Part shown: positions 44,755-55,677 of the stretch, one piece after another
Position numbering within the stretch: the first letter of the stretch is position 1
Layout of the letters: every line of letters begins with the position of its first letter
Assembly (NCBI RefSeq): GCF_026210795.1
Contig: NC_089430.1
Coordinates: 4,402,001-4,466,000 of the forward strand
Direction: 5' to 3'
DNA length: 64,000 bases
Source of the DNA: Rhizophagus irregularis
Lineage: Eukaryota; Glomeromycota; Glomeromycetes; Glomerales; Glomeraceae
Notes under the pieces: generated by a model
What the model was told of the DNA's origin: nothing
The model's database searches: none
What the model saw: the letters and a program-made list of their open reading frames with translations, nothing else
Program-made: the position numbers and the translations under genes

Positions 44755-45673
44755 CTAATCTGTCTCATCTAGCCTTTGTGCCTCCTCCAGCAACCACGCA
44801 ATATGACCAAGGACCTTTTTACCCGGTACTCCATATCTTCATCCCCATATACAATGACCACCGGTTTTGATAGTTTAAACTCAGGTTTTACTTCGTCATC
44901 CAATGAACACTACAAAAAAAACCACCTCTCGGAATCAGTTATGATACCAAAGACTTTTTCTTATAATTTGACAAAGCAGCTGATTCACACTGCACTGAAT
45001 TCTGAGCAATGCCTTGTAGAAAATCTTTATCTTTGACTTCGGTAATACTAATTATCCTAGAAGCCCGGACTAGAACTAAAGCAAAATCTACAGGTCCATG
45101 ACCATTTGGACCTGAGACATTCTTTCCTGGACGAACTTTGAACTTATACTCAAAAAGATTGGTAACGGCTACAAGGTATGCACAAACATACTGACTTTTT
45201 GATGCTTCATTTCCGATAGGGATAGCCTTAAGTCGGAAATTAAAGTCAGCCATAAGATGCTTGATTATTACTTGTGGCTTTTCATCATTCAATTGTACAC
45301 ATTCACAAGTAAAAATAGGAAACACGGATAATTATGGATCACCATATTCACTAAACCAATAGAGCTGACATACTTTTGGAAAGGTCCAAAGAGAAAAGGA
45401 TAAAGATGTCTCTATGAATACAGTGAATTTGAGGCTACTTTTTGCCACAAATAACTGGAGAATATTTCGAAGCTCTAAGTCGCTTTGAGGGGAGTATTTG
45501 TCACCATTGCATTCAAAGGTAAATGTTGGATCATCCTTCTCAAGTTCTGGGAGTTGATGCATGGCAAATATAGATTCCCTAAGATCTCCAAGGGTCACTT
45601 GATCTATATTTGCAACCCATTTGAATGCCTTTGTGCGTTTCGGATTCACTATGACATCGAATTCTACAATCAC
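44755..45673 (-). pseudogene. Crinkler-family protein, ubiquitin-like header and PD-(D/E)xK-type C-terminus, broken
   Basis: The frame from 45673 gives a ubiquitin-like header (VNPKRTKAFKWVANIDQVTL, then MHQLPELEKDDPTFTFEC) up to a TAA at 45332-45334. The same frame continues directly as VFPIFTCECVQLNDEKPQ to 44939, so a single stop separates the halves. The second half contains GPNGHGPVDFALVLVRASR and SITEVKDKDFLQGIAQ; the D and ExK spacing matches the PD-(D/E)xK nuclease signature reported for Crinkler C-termini. After 44970 two more frame changes are needed (VFGIITDSERWFF; SLDDEVKPEFKLSKPVV; KVLGHIAWLLEEAQRLDETD) before the stop at 44755. The break pattern is one nonsense codon and at least two or three indels. 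The header differs from the neighbour's SAM-like one. Confidence 0.75.
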
Positions 45674-46104
45674 AATAACTAGCTTAGTATAATTTTAATT
45701 TCAAACTCTCCTCAACACAGCCAACATACCATATATGGGCTTTCTGAGTAGCCTCTCTAATTCCGCTATTTTATTCATCAACTCCATCTCTTGTCTGGTT
45801 ATGATGGATTCTGGTGGAGATACGAATCAGTGTAGCAAATATGACATAGTCAAGAGAGGAAATGAAACAAGCTTATTCTACGTTGACCAAAATTTATTAC
45901 GGCTCACTTACCAGCAACGGGTTGCGCTACAATAATGTGAATGTGTTTTTTAGGCGGGTTTAACGATAAAAAGTAGGAAAGAAAAGCACAAGATTTAGTA
46001 AGTATGTGGGGTATTATTGGCAAATATGACAGAGAAAGACAAAAAATTGAAATTTACCAACAGTAAGAGACATTCCCCTTTTCCTTCTTCTTCACTACAA
46101 ATAA
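45674..46104 (-). other. Possible short coding scrap upstream of the Crinkler relic
   Basis: On the minus strand near 45815-45735, QEMELMNKIAELERLLRK then PIYG precedes a GTATGT donor-like site, and VAQPVAGK-like text with GTAAGT lies near 45930. These could be exons of a coiled-coil protein but are too short to call. Confidence 0.25.
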
Positions 46105-46245
46105 TTAGGCTGATTGGGAATAAAGATCCTTAACATAAGGGAGGCACATAACCGATTCCTCCTCTGCCAGAATTAGCAGAAGAACTTCATAGTAAGATGT
46201 GCACGTCGTAGCGATGAGACCAGGTACTGTAATGCTCAAGCCCAT
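46105..46245 (-). CDS. Small open frame, 46 codons, probably a terminal exon
   Basis: The frame reads MGLSITVPGLIATTCTSYYE then VLLLILAEEESVMCLPYVKD and LYSQSA. It stays open upstream of the ATG (KVATWFT) to an acceptor-like ATATTCAAG, so it is more likely a last exon than a whole gene. The hydrophobic middle could be a membrane segment. No homologue is recognised and no partner exon was found. Confidence 0.3.
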   Translation of the reverse strand: MGLSITVPGLIATTCTSYYEVLLLILAEEESVMCLPYVKDLYSQSA

Positions 46246-46867
46246 GGTAAACCATGTTGCCACCTTGAATATTAACAAAATGATACTTATTAATAATATA
46301 AAATAATAATAATATAATTTAACAATACTTGGCTTAATAACTAATATAAAATTAAATTCTAAAAATTAAAATGCAATAATTTCTCCATGTTATAACCCTT
46401 TAAATAATACCATTAAATTAATTAATGTGGCTCTTTTTCATCATAAGAAAAAGGCAAAAAGAATCGAAATTATCTATTCTAAAGGTAAAATATAATAATT
46501 AATCATTCTCCTTTTTACTTGATCAATTGTAGCTTCCTTTTATAATTAATTAAGTTGTACAATTCTCCATTGATTCTGATAATCATAATAAATCGTAATG
46601 ATCTTCACATAAGCCTAATAATTAATATCTCATTGGTTCTTATGATTAAATATAAAATATATTCCCAAGAACTATGTAATACTAAACATTACATATGGAT
46701 CAGTTTATACTCATGATCCCGGAGTTTATTATATGATCCTTTAGCACAATATGATTGTTTAACGTCATTCCGGACCATAGTAAATAAAAATACTATAAAA
46801 ATTTACACAAACTAAATATAATACTACGCCACACAATTAATAAATTCACTAGGCAAGTAACGGTAAG
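46246..46867. other. AT-rich intergenic DNA
   Basis: No gene or repeat recognised. Confidence 0.35.
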
Positions 46868-47218
46868 TCACATCATTACAGTACTCAAGTCTAGACGACT
46901 AGACGTTATTCCCCATAGCCGCAGAATACAGGGCGTAGCACACTTACTATGCTCGTTAGCATCTTCACGCCCGAGAACGTGTAAAATACTAACCTTCAAG
47001 TTATGTTTCAATATCGACACCTTCTCTTTTTCTCTCCCGGGTTTTAAATGTTTATTCAACACTTTCAGTTCGACTGCCAGAGCACTACGCGACTTCCGCT
47101 TTGACCCCGAATATTTCTCGTAGAAAAACGAGTCCCATGTATCAACTCCCCACTTTTCATAGGGAGTCTCCCAGTACTCAGTATATAGAAGTTTTTTTTT
47201 GATTTTTTCAGTCAACAT
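46868..47218 (-). CDS. Hypothetical protein, 116 residues
   Basis: An ATG-initiated frame with mixed composition, unlike the low-complexity ORFs elsewhere: a basic start (MLTEKIKKKLLYTEYWETPY), WGVDTWDSFFYEKYSGSKRK, a Lys/Arg/Leu-rich central helix (LNKHLKPGREKEKVSILKHN) and LRLWGI near the end. The DNA is less AT-biased than the flanks. No domain, signal peptide or intron is recognised. It may be a real small gene or the 5' part of a broken one. Confidence 0.4.
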   Translation of the reverse strand: MLTEKIKKKLLYTEYWETPYEKWGVDTWDSFFYEKYSGSKRKSRSALAVELKVLNKHLKPGREKEKVSILKHNLKVSILHVLGREDANEHSKCATPCILRLWGITSSRLDLSTVMM

Positions 47219-47329
47219 ATTAATAAAGTTCAGTTGAATAAAAAAATAAAAAATAATAGATAGGAAGACAAAAAAAAACCGAAAGAAAAAGTGAAGCTAT
47301 TTATATTCACCTTTGCTTAAACACAAAAA

Positions 47330-47595
47330 TGCGCGATAAAGTTTATTTTTACTTAAACGCATCATTAAAAATATACTCCGAAATCCAATGGTAAAAAAAT
47401 AAGCTATACACGCGCTGAGAAATCCTAATCGGTAAATTAAGCTATTGATGAATCAATCCTGTCACTCCGAAAATAAGTTGTACTAGGATAATTAAGCTAT
47501 CTGTTTAGTAGAATAATCAGTCATATCATTCCGAAATAGGAAAATTAAGTTATCTATTACTCCGAAAATAAGCTGTACGGGTTTTTTTTTTACCT
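47330..47595. repeat. Degenerate ACTCCGAAA/AATTAAGCTAT repeat
   Basis: The motifs (T)ACTCCGAAAATAAGCTGTA and AAATTAAGCTATC alternate four to five times with 40-60 bp spacing. No coding signal; the ORF at 47550-47783 overlaps its edge and is not supported. Confidence 0.45.
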
Positions 47596-48352
47596 TTTTT
47601 TCTGCTTAAAATACGCGCTTGAAGGTCCGATAGTAGAAAAATTAAGTTCCTGTCCATTATTGAACACGAAAATGAAGTAAGCTGTCGCCAGAAGTCATGA
47701 AATTTTTTAGGGTCAGGTGTATTAATTAAGGTGGATAATGCTTTCTTCTTGACCCACATATATTGTATTACAAGATAGCACAAACTAAGCTAACGCCAGC
47801 AGGACAATAAAAATCTATCATTCAACTGAAAATCGGTACATATGAATTCAGGGACAGCGTGTAAAGAGACACAGATAGATACATTTGTTTAAGATTCTAA
47901 TTCGTATACGTCCACATTATTTACAATTTTAATATTAAATTTTTTATTATCTTTCCTTTTTTATCTATTCTCACCCACCCTATTCCTCTATTATTATTTT
48001 TTAACGAAGCATCTGCATAAAAATTTAATCATTCATCAAACAACTCCTTTTCCTCCACACATATTTCATTTATTACTTTAATTCTTTTGCCTAATATCAT
48101 TAATTCTGCTCTTTCATATTTCATCAAGTAAATATTTTAATCATATTTATTTCATCCTTCATTATTAATATAAAAACCTTATAACTCCATATTTCTTCTT
48201 ACTAATTTCGTAAAATTTTCTTTTATCATCATACCTTCTATGTCTTTAATTTTCTCTGTTCTTTGAACCAAAATAAAACAACAAAACAAAACAAATAATA
48301 GATAAGAGTATTCTCTCTTTCTTGTTTTTTCTATTAATTTTTTCTAAAAAGT
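47596..48352. other. Intergenic DNA
   Basis: No supported gene; 47,940-48,340 is pyrimidine-rich on the top strand. Confidence 0.35.
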
Positions 48353-48783
48353 ATGACAACTTATGAAACTAATGTTAATAATAATGATTAAGAAGAAGTT
48401 GATGGCATTCTGAAACTTCAAAGGATAATTATTCCTCTTCGACTTTTCTTTTGTTAATGAGATGAAAAAAATCAGTTTTGAGGATAATAAAGTAGTCTTC
48501 TAAACGTAACAAACGTCACAGTTTTAAGTATGTTTAATCCTAAGAAGGATGTTGAAGGAAAAAAGAGAAATCATAAATTCTGAGGGTTGGTTCGTTCTCT
48601 ATCGGGAATCTTTAGCAAAAATAGGGATAACAATAAACGTAATAATAACAACTCCGTCCTACTTCTCGTACTCCTTCTAATAGTGATACATTAAAAATTA
48701 GACGTGATTTCATTTTCTTTCCTGATGATACTGAAAAACTTGAAGAAAATCCTACTTCAAGAAAGGATGGAGTGTCAACATAA
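48353..48783 (+). pseudogene. Decayed coding remnant, unknown
   Basis: MTTYETNVNNND runs into a TAA, and further plus-strand pieces need frame changes: EEVDGILKLQRIIIPLRLF, then TSRTPSNSDTLKIRRDFIFF and PDDTEKLEENPTSRKDGVST before a TAA at 48781. The texture is protein-like (Ser/Thr-rich linker and charged tail), but no domain is recognised. Confidence 0.35.
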
Positions 48784-50677
48784 AAAATTCAAATGGTGCA
48801 TTAGATGAATAGAATGGGTATGCGGGCCAGGCCGATGATGTGGCGCAGACTGTACCAACAGATCTGGTAATCTAACCAATGAAACTTCGTATCGCTTTAT
48901 GAGCACAATATTCTTTATCTGAAACATTTTCGGCGTAGCCTGTCACACGTCACACATTACGGGTATGCAGTCTGCACCCCTTTTTTTAAACAATAACAGT
49001 TAGTAATTCCTTATAAAAATTTTAGTAAATTAGTAGTTTAGTACAGTGCGGTAATACAACTTATTAGTACGGACGCTCAAAAAAAAATTTCATTTTTTCC
49101 GCACTCTTTAACGTACTAATAATTTACATTGTAACAACATGTGATCAAATTTGAAAAAAGACTTTTACTGTATTTTTTGGCAATAAAAAATAATCAGTCA
49201 ACATTTTCTTTCTCGACCAAAGAAATGATTTGTCTTTTTTCTAAGTTTTTTAAAGTTATTTTTATTATTATTCTTTCTCTTCCATTATTTTTGCTTTTCA
49301 TTCCCTTGGGCAGTAGTTATTTTTCCATTATCACACTTAACTCGAAAAGTTCCTTTATTGTACTCTGGGTTTGAAATAAACCTTAATTTTGGTCGGCAAA
49401 CTCATAAGTGTACGAAAATTCAAGGTTGTTCGTACGAAATTTAAATTGTACGAAAATATTTTTAAATTTTCGTACACAGCGGGATTTAATTAGTAACATT
49501 CGGTATACCGGATTTTTTTTTTTATGCTAAAATCGGTACCGCACAATAAATACGTTTTAGCGAGTTTGTAGAGTGTAGATCATAATAAAAAAGTGTGCTC
49601 TTTAAATAATTTATATCGAATTTTTTTTCTTTTTAACTTTTATTAAACATCTTACAATAAGATTTTTAAATGACATATACGATAATAAAGCTTATAAAAA
49701 ATGAGTTTATCTATTTGCATAAAATTTTTTTAAAAAAAATACATGGAAGGGAAAAAAATCAATAGGCTACCAGTACTTTATTTTTCTCAATTTAATATGT
49801 AAACTTTAAATTCGAAAAAATTGAAATTGTGTACTGTATTTACAGTACGTACGGAAGCCATTGAAAATTTCCGGAGATTGTAATTCAGTGGTTTGTAATG
49901 AAGTAATGAAAGTATGGGCCGGAATCGAGTATTCGTTTTTGTCGAAAGTTTAAAGTTCTTATTTATTTTACGAGTAATTTACGATTTGTATATATAATAA
50001 TATATGTTTTTTTTTTTATTTTTCTGTTAAAATTTAAACCATTTTGCAGTACAACGACAATTTAATCACTACGCTACAAATTTTGATTTAAGCAGCGACC
50101 AATTTTGGCCCATTTTTAATAGCCACTGTTAACAAAAAAATTTTCGAAAAAGTTAAAGAAAAAGGAAATTGTTACAATTTGCAATTTATAATTTACTCAT
50201 GTTACACTAAGAATTTCTGTATAGAAACTAATTACTTGGAATTGATCCAGTTACATATCGACACTGGTGTAGCCGTGTAGCACAGTAAATAAACCGAATA
50301 TTCTTCAGACCTTCTTAATGGAAGGCAATAAAAAAAAAATTTTTTTTCTTCTAAATCATCTAATCCAAAATAAGTTACTTTTCGGTACAAAATTGGGGCG
50401 TATAAATCTTATTTTATCCGCCTCTTACAACCATTTCCTTTTACACTTTCGCTTTGTTTATTTTCCAATCGCAATTACATGCATCTGAACTATAATTTGT
50501 GACGGACTTTACCTAGTACGTAGTACAATGTAATAAGTATATATCCGAATATTCTTAAAACAATAAACGCATTAATAATTATTTGTAAATACTAAAAAAA
50601 TAAAAAAAAAAATTATTTGTAAATAGAATATAAATATCGCTATCGTAATTATTATAATTTTACTAAAATATAACATA
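48784..50677. other. Intergenic DNA; GTACGAAA inverted repeat at 49405-49478
   Basis: No gene supported. Around 49407 GTGTACGAAAATT is mirrored by AATTTTCGTACAC near 49465, with two more GTACGAAA motifs between, so a hairpin of about 70 nt is possible. The hydrophobic frame at 49141-49374 begins at GTG in T-rich DNA and is not called. Confidence 0.4.
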
Positions 50678-53255
50678 ATGGAACTTACAAATGAAAATAA
50701 CTTTGACCCAACGCCAGAATTAAACTCTAGTCCCGTACCAATTTTATTTATTCCCTTTAATAATGAAAAACTCAAATGTAATAATTGTGGAAATAAATAT
50801 TCTAATACACAATTATATAAACAGAAATATTGTAAAAAATGTTTATTATCGTACATTGAAAATATAATGGACAATAACATATATTTTGATGTAAATATTC
50901 TTACAAATAATAGTCAGTGTATTGAACATGAGTCAACAAGAAATATAAATTTTTTTACAAGAAAAATTCAAGAATGGTGCAAAAATTGTTCTGAAATTTC
51001 ATATTTTAAGAATTATTATGATCATATTAATACTAAAACGCAATATATATTTATAGAAAAGGATTGTAAATTATGCGGAAAATTAATTGATAAGATATCT
51101 TTCGGGTTTAAAATGTGCTCGAATTGCTACTTAATTTCTTCTGGGTGGACAAAATCAAATTTTACTAATAGGTCTATTCCAATTCTTTATTTACCATGGT
51201 GGGACGCTTCTAATAAAAGTAGTGTTTGTAACCATAATCTAAAATTTATAACCGATTGTCAAAAATGGTGTTCAGATTGCTTCATAGTTTACGTAGGGTG
51301 TAGATACTGTTTGACAACAAACATAATTTTTGGAATTACCGATCAAACTCAATGTAAGAAATGCAAAAGAATATCAAATATAGTTATCGATATCACAAAT
51401 ATTAGCAGTGGAAATCATAATATAGATGAATTTCTTATTTCTACAAGAACCAACATCGATAGTCATCATAAGATTGCTAATTATATGAATGATATAGATA
51501 AAAATTCTGATCCTTTAAACGTGTATCGTTTCATTGAACATGAACTCAAAATTAGTACAAAACGAACAATGGAGTGGATTCCATATTCTCAAATTAAAAA
51601 TTCAGAAAAAATAGCAGAAGGGGGATTTGGAATCATTTATAAAGCAACTTGGTTCAAAACTCTTGCTGCCGTAAAAAGATTTTCAAATTCGCACGATATC
51701 AGTAAATATTTTTTAAATGAAGTAAGTTAAGTTATTTTATAATATTTGTATATTACATTTTATTTTAATAAATTAAAATTATAATTTTAGTTAAAATCAC
51801 TCCATCGATGTTATGACACGCTTTTTATTATCAAATATTATGGTATTACGCAAGATCCTGCAATAAAAGATTATATGTTAATAATGGAATATGCGAGTGG
51901 TGGAAATTTACACAATTACTTGAGGAAAAATTTCGCAAATATTAAATGGATCACAAAATTGGCTATTTTATGTCAAATTTCAGATGGGTATTTATATATA
52001 ATTTTATTATAACTTTATTGTAAATAATTATGTAATATAATAATATTAAACTAAATTATTTAATACTTTTTATTCTAGACTTAAGACTATTCACAATGAA
52101 AATTTTATACATCGAGACTTCCATAGTGGGAATATATTATCGTTAAAAGACGATCATAAAAAGTGGGTAATTGGAGATTTAGGATTGTCACAACCAGCAA
52201 ATAATTCATCGAATAATGAAATATATGGGGTAGTGCCTTATGTCGCACCGGAAATATTTCGAGGTGGCGCATTTTCTAAAGAATCTGATATATATAGTAT
52301 GGGTATGATTATGTGGGAACTTACGTCAGGTTGTAGGCCTTTTTCTAAAGTTGAACATGATACAGAACTGGTTTTGAAGATTATTGATGGTAAAAGACCT
52401 GATATTACGATTGATACTCCTGAGACTTTTGCTAATTTAATGAAAAGATGTTGGGATTCTGATTCATCAAAAAGACCCTCCATAATTGAAATTAAAGAAA
52501 CCGTCGATAATTGGTATAATAAATGTAAAAAAAATGATGAGATATTTACTAAAGCCGAAAATAAACGATTAGAATTAGTAGAATCGAAACAAATTGGTCC
52601 CGAAAAACAACATCCTGGCGTTGTTTATAATAGTCAATCTTTAAATTCTTTCATTTTTCAAGTTTCATCTTCTAATTCGTCTTTAACAAATTCGAAGCAA
52701 AGTATGTAATTTATTTTTATATATTTTATTTATTTACTTATTTTTTTAACGAAATTAATTGTCGATAATTTATTTGCTTTTCTTTATAGCAAATACTTCG
52801 GAAGAGTTTGATATATATAATACTAAATGGTACTTATTAATTACAAACAAAAATTGTTTATTTTAATTTTCAGTTATTAATTTATTTATTAATTAATAGT
52901 AAACTCGGACCAGCTGATTTTAAACCCTCAAAATCTTTGCCTATTAATACATTATCTGGTATGTACTAATAAAAAGAAATTCTTAATTTATGTACTAAGT
53001 TTATTTTTTATTTATAGGATATAAATCAACAGATTTAGATTTTGATATTGATAAAAGTACCCAAAGGTTAGTATAAATTCAAGAATTTTCTTTTTTAAAA
53101 TTAAAATATTTGTCAATAATAACGACATACTATTGGTTTGTAGGTTATCTACAATGGATATAAATTCTATAAGCCATAATATTTCGCATTCCAATGTAAT
53201 TTATGCTAGTAGACCATTAAGTGTACTTATTTCAAATATAAAGAATGATAGTTAA
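50678..53255 (+). CDS. Cys-rich N-terminus plus protein kinase, seven exons
   Basis: Exons: 50678-51721, 51791-51987, 52079-52701, 52790-52829, 52900-52958, 53018-53066, 53144-53255. All six introns are GT-AG and phases close, giving 707 residues. Residues 34-55 hold CNNC and CKKC; further CxxC pairs follow (WCKNC, CKLC, CSNC, WCSDC, CRYC, CKKC), suggesting several zinc ribbons. The kinase domain spans roughly 310-580: glycine loop IAEGGFGIIYKATW from 312, ATP Lys333, HRDFHSGN from 425, GDLGLS (DFG equivalent) at 446-451, and YVAPEIFRGG. All catalytic residues are present. The last four small exons encode a Ser/Asn-rich tail ending KNDS, which would be missed if the frame were stopped at 52709. 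It is more distant from the other three kinases, with a longer Cys-rich N-terminus and different intron positions inside the catalytic domain. No decay is visible. Confidence 0.88.
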
Positions 53256-53498
53256 ATACGGTTTAACTTTAGTATAAAAATAGAATACTGTTGTAAAATG
53301 TTTTAAACATAATGCTTTATTTAAATGTTTATTCACCCGTTAATACTTTTGAAATAAATATTACTTGAATTAAAAAATGTAACATGATTGTTTTATTGGC
53401 ATGAGCGTAATAATTGAAATTTAGCCATTTTAGAGAATAAATTGTCGCAATGCTTTGATAAAAAATATTTTTAATAATGCCATTTGTCAGGGATTTAT

Positions 53499-53512
53499 CG
53501 TACGATCGTACG
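53499..53512. repeat. Perfect 14 bp palindrome CGTACGATCGTACG
   Basis: A fully self-complementary site in the gap between the kinase gene and the relic at 53575. It could bind a dimeric protein or be incidental. Confidence 0.5.
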
Positions 53513-53574
53513 TGCACTCCACCTAGCGTGTAGAATCATAGGCCCTATTCTTACGTGAAAAATTGATATTTCTG

Positions 53575-53892
53575 TTACTTGATAGTTACTGAAATCGGTG
53601 TACTCCATTCTATTGACTCGAGTATTTTTTCCGGGGACCACTTCGATGGCATGATGTCACGAACTTTGGTTGCATATCATGTGACCAGTGATGATCTTTT
53701 GCATGGAACTTTCTTTTTTGTAGCGAATGGTTTTACCGGCGGTTTGTCGTTCTTTTGTGGTTGAGGTTTTTTTCAAATTTAGACTTCTTTTATGTTACTT
53801 GCCTTTAGAAGGTCGTCCGGGATGAATCTGATTTGTTCTCTGTTTTCCGTGGCTTTGCTGCGCCACATTATCTTCTCTTTATCGTCGGTGTA
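53575..53892 (-). pseudogene. Decayed coding remnant, Lys/Pro-rich
   Basis: From 53892 the minus strand reads YTDDKEKIMWRSKATENREQ then IRFIPDDLLKASNIKEV and a stop (53779). In another frame from 53766 it continues PQPQKNDKPPVKPFATKKKV, an internal TGA, then KVRDIMPSKWSPEKILES and IEWSTPISVTIK to a stop at 53575. GC content is above the flanks. One frameshift and one nonsense codon are visible. The family is not recognised. Confidence 0.45.
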
Positions 53893-54762
53893 TGTTTACA
53901 TACCCTAACAGCGAAGTGTAGGACCATGAAAAGTTAGAAGCATGTGCGTAAACAGCAGACTTTATACCAAATTTTTGTTTAAGAGGTCTTAATAGTTTTT
54001 GATAAAGTCATGAAATTTTGTAAATAAAAAAAAATCTCAATAAACAGATTAAAGAAAAATTATTTTATCCTTTTTTTTGCTGCGGATTTTTAGAATTTAC
54101 TGTTAGCACTCAATAACGTGACGATCTCATAAGTCACGAAATTTTTTGTGTAGACTTTATATTTGTCACGCTTTAAATTTAAAAATCCAATCAAAGAATT
54201 TTTTTGTGACATTAAAATCATTATAATTCAAAGCAAATACAAAAAAATATAAAATTAAGTCAATTTATTTGTATTTTGCTTTTTGTTGAGTTGTTAAACA
54301 TTCGTGATAGAGATCATCACGCTCCGAACTCAACAAAATATACCTCTCTTAATATAAAAATTCATCTGGAATAATATTTCCACTTTAGACGTCTTACCTA
54401 AAATTGGTGTCCGAATAGTTTTATATCTTGAACAGCTTATAAATAAAAAACCCGATAAATTATTTTTATAATTTTGTGCTATTATAAAAATAAAATTATA
54501 ATAGTTAACTTAATTTGAAGAAATTCAAATTAACATTGGAGTTTTGAGACTATTTCTACTTCATAAGTATTTCGAAACCTAAGAAATGGATCAAATTATG
54601 AACAATATACTAGTTTACTATTTTGTCACGAGTGCATACCGTAATCATCTGGATAGTATATGGTTGCAATATAATAGCTAACTTGGCTTTGTAAAAATAC
54701 AAAAAAAAAATAATTATTCATTCATATAATCGCACGCCACTTTGTTTTTTTTTAAATAAAAA
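53893..54762. other. Intergenic DNA with a 22 bp inverted repeat pair
   Basis: No gene. CGTGACGATCTCATAAGTCA (54117-54136) is mirrored by TTCGTGATAGAGATCATCAC (54301-54320) with an AT-rich 160 bp loop, possibly a small MITE or hairpin. Confidence 0.4.
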
Positions 54763-54983
54763 ATGACATCACTTTTTTATTCCAATTTTTCAAAAAGACT
54801 TTTACTTAATACTAGATAATTCTGATGATTACAATATCATCATTATCCATGTTGGTGAAAACGATTATGCACACTCAGCTATTTTACATTCTCGTTCATA
54901 TTGGCAATCATGATATTTATAAAAGATTTTACCTACAGAAGAAAAAATTTTTGATATAGAGTTAGAAACTTTTACTGTAACCA
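54763..54983 (+). pseudogene. BTB domain fragment
   Basis: MTSLFYSNFSKRLLLNT starts like the intact BTB gene's N-terminus. After a frame change DNSDDYNIII then HVGENDYAHSAILHSRS follows, the counterpart of DDYNVIIQVGE and RAHSVILRARS. Stops and frame changes end it after about 70 residues; BACK and TLDc parts are absent. It is a dead 5' fragment of the family. Confidence 0.65.
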
Positions 54984-55677
54984 AACTATAATTTGTTTAA
55001 TCGAATTTACATAAAATATATAATTTATAATTGTTAAAATGTGCTGTTGAAAAGTTCTGATATACTGAACATAATTTTTTACCAAAATTTTTGAGTTAAT
55101 TCGAGAAAAAAAGTGTAGAAAATATGAATATAAAATTTTGTTACCCAGCGGTTTTAATGCGGCATGTTAATTGTGATTGTAGTTCTAAAGTTATTGAGAA
55201 AAAGCGATACGAATATCTGATTTTTTAATTACTTGTTTAGACAAGACCAAAAATATACATAAAAAGGACAAGTTCTTTTTTTTGTGCAGTGCATAATTTT
55301 ATTTCTAGTTCTATAATAAATATAGTACCGGGTATGCATTATGCTTGCAAATATTAGATTTATGGGCGTATTATCACATCTCACGAAGTTATTCAAGTAC
55401 ATTCTTTTTGTACAGACTTCTTACTATTAGCAAAAAAAAGTTATGAAAAAATCACAGAATTGATTTCTTTTCTTTATTAAATCTTTAAATCTTTTATTAG
55501 TAATTACCTTAAATGATTCCTTGTAGGTTAAGGACAATCCGTTAAGAACATTTGAAGTCAAAAGTGGCAGAATTTACATATTCATGCCAATAGATCTGAT
55601 TGTGCATAATACGATAGATACGTTCTCTGAGTATTCCTTTAAGATTCGTTACCTCTAATCGGTGTTATTTCTTTACA
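54984..55677. other. AT-rich intergenic DNA
   Basis: No gene or repeat recognised. Confidence 0.35.

Noticed and set aside
47550-47783. 77-codon minus-strand ORF
   Set aside because: Starts in the edge of a degenerate repeat, has no recognisable domain and its end is a poly-A-derived basic tail.
49141-49374. Hydrophobic 77-codon ORF as a small membrane protein
   Set aside because: Begins at GTG, sits in T-rich DNA that yields Phe/Leu/Ile by composition, and has no splice or promoter support.
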